From Dioszegia crocea (Eukaryota > Basidiomycota > Tremellomycetes > Tremellales > Bulleribasidiaceae): DNA of 64,000 nucleotides. Location: positions 239,641-303,640 of the forward strand of contig BCKK01000001.1 of assembly GCA_001600615.1 (NCBI GenBank). Direction: 5' to 3'. Below, one piece after another: positions 58,001-64,000 of this stretch (its first letter is position 1; every line of letters starts with the position of its first letter). The notes under the pieces are model-generated. The model did no database searches and was not told the origin of the DNA. It was given only the letters and a program-made list of their open reading frames with translations. The position numbers were made by a program, and so were the translations under genes.

Positions 58001-59119
58001 AGCGGGCGCCTACGCCACCTGCGAAGGGTCGCAGAGCTCCACCTCCACCCCCTCCCCTCCGGCGTAATTTGATCAGTACCACTGTCGGAGCGAATCTTAC
58101 CCCTCGTCGCTCCATCATTCGGTCTGCAGATACGCCAGTCACCCCTCGGCCAATCCGGCAACTCAGCGTGGGGAGTCAGGATCGACCTCCTGTACTACCT
58201 ACTCGACGGCCTGCTCCGGCTCCTCCGTCCAAGGATACCGAAGCCGAGGAGGAGTTGGCACTCGAACCACCCCCACTTCCCCCTAGATCAGCACCGCTTT
58301 ATCGCCCTCTGTCTGAACGTCGCGAGTCCACATTCTCCCAAACGGACACCGCGTCGTCTCTATCGGACCGCACGATCCCTTTCACCCATTCCCTCTCTGC
58401 GTCACCGCGCAGGCCGAAAGGCCCCCGACCCCCTCCTCCGCCGCCTAGATGGGCACGTATCATCATGCCCTTGCATGATATCAAAACAGCCGTCCGACCG
58501 ACGAGCGAACGGACCCATTCAGACAGTGCCAGTATGTCTCTGGCAGGAGATGTCGGCAAAAACCCAACGAGACGGTCGACTTCCGAGCAGGATCTGCGGT
58601 CTTCCAGTGGAGGTAGTCCGCTGGAGTATACCGATCTGGACGTTATGGTGTCCCGCTTGGAAGGTTCGGGAAGAGAGTACGAGGTGAGTTAGCGAGAGCT
58701 TGCCGTAGTCTAAACTGACATACTAGGGTTTCTCACAGATCACAGCTTTCCTCGGTCCTGGCAAGTCCCTCGCTGCAACTCCAGAAGCCCTCGCTACGCT
58801 GCTCCCAGGCATCATTTCCGTCGACTCTCGACGCGTGACTGGCGCAGGCAAAGTAAAGCTCAAGCTTTCTTTGTTGGGGGTAAGAGTGACCAAGTGTCCC
58901 ATCTGCTTGGGTCAGTTCAAGAAGGATGAGCAAGGCGTGTTGTTACCCGAGTGTGGACATGTGTCGCATGAGGAATGCGCGACGAGGTGGTTTAGGGAAG
59001 ACTTTAGGTGTTTTGTCTGTCGAGTCCCGTTACTCCGTGAAGAGACTGGTGAGGTGGGGATGAGGGGTGAGATTGGAGTGGGGGAGAGTGGGGGGAGGTT
59101 GGAAGAGGGTGTAATATGA
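55006..59119 (+). CDS. Large proline-rich protein with C-terminal RING-H2 finger
   Basis: Four exons give 1327 residues: 55006-55059, 55106-55730, 55772-58683 and 58727-59119. Exon 3 is 2.9 kb. Nearly the whole chain is low-complexity, rich in Pro, Ser and charged residues, with several polyproline stretches of the PPPPPP type in the last third that could bind SH3 or profilin. The RING near the C-terminus reads CPICLGQF, then CGHVSHEEC and CFVC, a C3H2C3 pattern, so an E3 ubiquitin ligase is likely. A conserved-looking segment precedes it (FLGPGKSLAATPEALATLL). There is no membrane span. The polyproline segments suggest a substrate or cytoskeletal link, but the target is unknown. Confidence 0.8.
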
Positions 59120-59542
59120 TGGGATGTTTCAAGGGTGTAAGGGATGATCTGATGCGTGTTGTAGCGATTGTCGGTTTTGGATGTAGCGAACATTGATGTG
59201 TCAGGAGGCTATGGACGGGGTTGAGGCATGGAGATGGTGCTGAGACACGTGAAGCGAGTGACATCCTTTGAGATTTAGGAGTGGGCGGGGGCGGAAAGGA
59301 GGAGATAGAGATGGAAATTTGTGCAGACGTACAGCTGACTACTTATTCAACAGACACTCTACATATGTACTAGCCAAGATCACATCCCCTCTATCATATC
59401 CACCTACCCATATCCAACATTGTATCAACCGAACATCTCCACGACGTCACCCTACACCATCTTACTCAATCTACTACTCTTACTCCTCGCCACCCTAGGC
59501 TTTGCCTCAACAATCTACACAACACCCTTCTTCTTCACGAAA
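59120..59542. other. Intergenic, with an open upstream frame near its end
   Basis: 423 bases. From about 59360 the sequence is pyrimidine-rich like a leader. From 59420 the frame of the next gene is open and encodes a hydrophobic stretch, discussed under findings. Confidence 0.5.
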
Positions 59543-60843
59543 ATGCCATCCGAACCAGCTCCCCGTAGCAGCTCATCCTCCAGTCGACCATCTGGCTCGT
59601 CATCCTCCTCCAGACCCTCAGACCCATCCGCCAAGCCCTCTTCCTCTTCATCCTCATCCTCTCGACCGTCCTCTTCCTCTTCATCATCCTCCAAACCTCC
59701 CTCGAGCGGCGATGCCAAACCCCCAGTAGCCACCCCCGTCATCTCCGCCAACGCATGGATGAGTTTCTTCCTCTTCTGCTGCCTCGTCCTCATCATCCTC
59801 CAGGCTCCTCTGGGTCTCAACGCCTCCGGAGGAACAAGCACCATCTTTGGTTTACCGGCAATGCCATGGGGTGCCGCTCCTGTCCCTGTGGGTAATATGG
59901 GCGGATTTGCACTTGGTGGGATGCCAGGTTGTCAAGGCATGGTAGCGAGTATGGTCCCTTGGTGTAACTCTCCTCAAGCGCAAGCGCAGATCCAGATGCA
60001 AATGGCGGCGCAGCAGGCCGCGATGGGGATTGTCAACCCTTACGCTCAACCTCAAGTCGTCTACGCCAATACCTCGCCGATGGGACAGCCTCCAATCATC
60101 ATCAGTCCTCCTCCTCAGCAGAGACAGTATGCTCAGAGGCCCAGGGAGCATCAAATGGGAGGTCAGGGACAGATCGCGACGCCTGGAGGAGGTGGAGGGT
60201 GGAGTTGGTACGCTAATGGCGATGGGAGTGATGGTGGTGAGTCTCAGATATCCGAATTGTAACTTGAGAAGCTGATCCATTAGAATATCGTAGAAATCGG
60301 GATGATCGCGATGCCTCGTATAGGCAAGTCCAATACCAGCGTCCTGGGGTGCAAGTTCAGGTGACGCAGGGACAAGGCCGACCATACCCTGACCAAGGGC
60401 AAGAACAAGGTAGGCTAACATACCTTCCTTCTTCTGCCTACTATTATTACCCTTCTTACTACACTTCTTACCCCTACCCCTCTTACTCCTATTCTCCCTA
60501 TTGTTCTTACCCCTACTTTTTTTGTTAAAACTCCCGCTCACTTCTCCCCCCAGCCCATTCTTCCAACTCCCACCCCCATCCTTCTTCATCTGACGGCTAC
60601 TACGCCTCCCAAACACAAGGACAGCCACACCAACCCCAATACCCACCATTACAAATAGCAGTCCCACCCCCAGTCCAACCCATAGTATCTCGTGAGTACT
60701 ATTATTATCTCCCCTCACACCTGTACAGCTAACGATCAGTGCCTCCAGCAGCAGCAGCCGGTTTGGCTAATCTCGAAAATGCTTTTTACCCCTTACTTAT
60801 CGGTGCAATAGCCTTACTAGTATTATTTGACTATGCGTCGTAG
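59543..60843 (+). CDS. Ser-rich membrane protein with C-terminal hydrophobic tail
   Basis: Four exons give 353 residues from the ATG at 59543: 59543-60236, 60284-60409, 60554-60691 and 60740-60843. After a Ser/Pro-rich low-complexity head a hydrophobic segment SFFLFCCLVLIILQ follows, then a Gly/Met/Gln-rich middle (QAQAQIQMQMAAQQAAMG) and Gln/Pro-rich exons. The last exon encodes FYPLLIGAIALLVLFDYAS as a C-terminal membrane span. I recognise no family. The 144-nt intron 60410-60553 is unusual: it is open in frame for 50-odd codons and Tyr-rich. The gene converges on the Kelch-BTB gene with 224 bases between stops. Confidence 0.7.
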
Positions 60844-61067
60844 CGTTTTCCGGGGAGAAAAGTAGGCAGACCTTAAGGACATATGAACAGGATGCATCAT
60901 CATCGTCAGATCGTAAAGAGATGGCCACATCGACAAATATATACAAGATTCTCGTGTACTCACACCCTCTAATCCTTAAAAACCAAAAGAAATCCAACAT
61001 GGAAAAACCTGACAGACAGTCCGTATACTCGTCTCTATCCCCATCTCACCCCCACCCAACCCAGCCG

Positions 61068-64000
61068 CTAAAACATGGTCGAATTCTTGCCTCCCTCAGG
61101 GAATAACACCGATTCCGCCAACTTCTGCCCAAACATCCCAAACCTAGACTTGGGCTTCTCCTTAACCGGTACAGGTTTCGCCGCTTCAACCTCCGCATCT
61201 CTCTGCGCCATAGCTCTCGACAATGCCATCTTCTTCTGCTGTTCCCTCCGCAGCTCTTCAAACCGGCGTAGTGATTCCGACTTGTTTGCTTCCTTCTCCG
61301 CTTGGGCGATACTTCTACCATCAGCTCAAGCTCGCATCGCGCAGTACTAAACTCACATCTTTGCCTCCAGCTTGGCCATCTTCTTACTGCTCGATCCTGT
61401 CGATCCGCTCGAGATGCTCATACCGTCCCGCGCGCTACTGTTCGTTCGCACACTATTGACAGTCTGCGTTCGACTCAAGGTCATCATGCTCGATTTTGAA
61501 AGTTGCTCATCGTATGCTGATTGAGCTTCGAAATCGATACTGAAGTCGGGGTATCGTGAGTCCACCTGACCCTTGTCAATGGAGTATGACGAAGCGGCTG
61601 AGCTCTGGGTCGAGTAGGGCCGTTTCTCGGGGGATGTGCCTGCGCCTGACGAGGCAGTGAGAGAGGGGCAGCGGGAAGAGGTAGAGTAGTGGCTCGAGGC
61701 GTCGTATGAGCGGGCATGGTATGCCGATGGAGGGGCCGGTCGGGCGGGTATCATACCTGCGCTTTCGAGAGTAGTAGGGGAGAGCCTGAATGCACGTCGA
61801 GACGCCTTGTCATCCTCATCAAGAGTCTGCAGGGGGCGGTGTCCACTATACGCTCTCTGGAGCTGGTGTGGAGGTAGGATGAATGACTCCCGGATGGCCT
61901 CTGTGGGTGACTGGAGGGAAGAGGTGGGACTGGTGTAGGATGAATGAGAGAGCTCGGGGGTGTAAGGTGGGTCAGGAAGGCGGGCTCGAGGCCTGGGAGG
62001 TGCGGGTAAACGAGAGGCAGATGGGGTAGGAGGAAGACGACCGGAATGATGTCGCAATCGAGGGATAGAACGCTCGGTGGGACTCTCGCTTCGGGCCGGC
62101 TCGGAAAAGTCTAGCGCTGCGAGTAGAGCTGAAGCTTGGGCCGCATCTTCCGGTGCGAGAGTGAATGACTCGACTCGCGCGCGGCGGAAGTTGGACTCGT
62201 CTACTCTTGCCCGGGACTGGGTGTCGGGGGAAGTATCACCTATCCTAGCTGAAGACATAGTTGGGGGACTCGTAGCGGATGATTGACCATCCGAGACTAC
62301 AGATCCTGATGGTCCTTGTCGATGTGTTCTCGAGCTAGATCCACTCCTTGCGGCCTGAAATCAGTACGGCCCAAACCTAGACTTACATGAACCATGCTCA
62401 ATGCTCGAACTTGCAGATTCTGCTCCCCACTCAATGTCGCAATCTCATACACCCCAACCGCCACATTCGGCTCCAGCCTCTCGTGCAAAGCATGTACGAC
62501 CAGTTTCGCCAATCGATCCACCTTGTACTGCTTCGCCAGGAAGAGCAGTGCCGAAAGGACCGGAGCCCGATTTTGGAGTGGGGTCGATAAGGAGAGTGTG
62601 TAGAAGTACTGGACGAGGGCGACGCAAACGGGGAAAGGCTCCGGGATAGTCAAACTCGTAGGGGAAAGCTCGGCGATATTGAATGAACCATGTAGAGTAT
62701 CGTTAATGTCGATATCTGGAGATTCCGCCATGATCCCCCGAGAGACTGAGGATAGTCTCCGTTCCTCATCCGCAAACCAACCCCACCGCTCGACAAGTAG
62801 CCGCCGCGAACACTTGATTTTCCGCCCGTCATCACAGATGACATCAAAGTCAGAGGCTAGCTTTTCGTCTAGCATGGACAGACCCATTTCTTGGATCTTG
62901 GCAGGAATGTCGAGTCGGGGAGGTTGATAGACGCCGTAAGTCTCCAACGAGATGACGGCGATGTGCTCGAGATTGACGGCGCGCCGACCGTAATCTGCCG
63001 CCAGGTCGTTGTTGACATTACCGAAGGCGATGAGCTTGGCTCCCTCTTGCCAGACCACAGCGGTGTTCCAGCTCCCAGTCGCCAGTGCTAGGGGTTCGAT
63101 ATGACGCCAGGCCATGGTGGTGGTGTCGAGGATCCAGACGGAGAATGCCGCCGAGGCAGACGCGAGGTAGAGACCGCTGAGGACGAGGTGGTTTCCGACT
63201 ACCCCACCAGTGGGAAAACGTAGACCTGGCGGTTGAGCCGACCCGCGCATGGATCTAGACTCATCGCGGATGGAAAAGGATGGGGGGGAGTTGTGTTTAG
63301 GGGAAGGGATGAGTTCGGTATCGAGGTCGGCCGGGGCGATGATATCGAGCTCCCGCCTGACTTTGGCAAAATCGTAATTGGAGTAGCACCATATTTCTAC
63401 CATCAGCTTTATCATTGTCACACTCACCTCCTCCTTCCCCTTCTTCGTCGATGATGTAGCTATGCGCTGAGCTCGCCTTGCCGTCCCCTTTCGGCGGATC
63501 AATCACTCTGACTTTGGACGAAATGGCGACCGAGCGGTATGCACCCTTGGAGTGAAGTCCCTGCATCTCTGGTTGGAGCGTCTTGGACGACCATACATGG
63601 CGCCGAAGATCGTAGATGTTGATCTCAAAGAGGAAACTAAAGTCAGCAGCGTCAAGATTTAAACTCACGAATTGTCCGAATGTTGTCCGCCGGTGACTAC
63701 CAGCTTGCCCCGACTGATTGCGCTCAGATGGGCGTACCTTGGCGAAGGCATCATGATTGGATTCTGAGCCAAGCCAGGGGAAGGCGAAGGTTGAGGTAGC
63801 CATCTCCGAGATCGACAGTCGAAAAACCAGATATCGCCATAGACGGACATGGGCTCGGTATCTGACATTCCACCAAAGCATACCAGCTTTTCTTCCCCTG
63901 ATATCAGCGACGTCCTCATCTCAGACTTACATGTATCCATCGAGTGGAAATATCTCGGGCCTGGCGCGTCTCCTCCATCTACTATCCGCCATGTCCGCGA
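61068..64000 (-). CDS. Kelch-repeat and BTB protein, Mds3/Pmd1-like; cut by window edge
   Basis: Six coding blocks are visible: from the right edge to 63931, 63897-63669, 63636-63428, 63396-62387, 62354-61357 and 61314-61068. All join in frame. Kelch-type repeats come first (KLVCFGGMSDTEPMSVYGD, KLVVTGGQHSDNS, RHVWSSKTLQPE), then a BTB-like part (FDVICDDGRKIKCSRRLL, YFYTLSLSTPLQ, LLFLAKQYKVDRLAKLV), then a Ser-rich tail of about 400 residues ending in a basic coiled coil. This order matches fungal Mds3/Pmd1, regulators of growth and pH/TOR signalling, though Ral2-type Kelch-BTB proteins are an alternative. The N-terminus is outside the window. Confidence 0.75.

Overview
The window is nuclear DNA from a fungus, most likely a basidiomycete yeast of the Tremellomycetes (Cryptococcus relatives). 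The reasons are compact, intron-dense protein genes, gt(g/a)agt donors, a branch motif resembling (g)ctgac or ctaac a few bases before the 3' AG, many introns of only 30-35 nt, and gene content typical of that group (PDR transporter, MFS drug transporters, vacuolar alpha-mannosidase, Helitron helicase). I rebuilt splicing by hand from splice sites, reading frame and family motifs. For most genes the joined exons sum to a multiple of three and end at a stop, which is internal support, but no transcript data were used. I see no tRNA, rRNA or CRISPR array.

Layout. 1-3.2 kb: the N-terminal part of a low-complexity protein running off the left edge, and an orphan gene, both on the minus strand. 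3.7-12 kb: housekeeping genes, namely dihydroorotase (minus), divergent from succinyl-CoA ligase beta, then an SGNH-type membrane protein and serine palmitoyltransferase LCB1 (plus). 12.2-17 kb: a small coiled-coil ORF, an MFSD1-like transporter with a perfect GATA-type palindrome close to its start, and a truncated Helitron helicase. 17.2-26.6 kb: a DHX33/Dhr2-type DEAH helicase followed by three tandem serine-beta-lactamase-like paralogs, with a cyclic phosphodiesterase gene inserted antisense between the first and second. 26.8-34 kb: a leucine-rich protein, the GH38 alpha-mannosidase AMS1 (15 exons) and an AAMP/Sqt1 WD40 protein. 34.4-36.8 kb: an orphan multi-exon gene with a one-base frameshift, a decayed partial copy and a 21-bp inverted repeat. 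36.9-50 kb: four consecutive minus-strand transporter genes (PDR ABC, CDF metal transporter, DHA1 and DHA2 MFS). 51-64 kb: a coiled-coil protein, the mitochondrial ATPase inhibitor, a large proline-rich RING protein, a Ser-rich tail-anchored-like protein, and a Kelch-BTB Mds3/Pmd1-like protein running off the right edge.

Most genes serve unrelated basic functions. Three features stand out: (a) the beta-lactamase-like trio, where copy A keeps the SxxK and YxN motifs while copies B and C have lost both but keep the HAG motif missing from A; (b) extreme splicing, with introns of 30-34 nt, an apparent 3-nt microexon in the CDF gene, a 7-nt microexon followed by an apparent AT-AG intron in the PDR gene, and a NAGNAG acceptor that toggles a stop codon; (c) the transporter block, which could act in detoxification or metal handling but shows no shared control element that I could identify.
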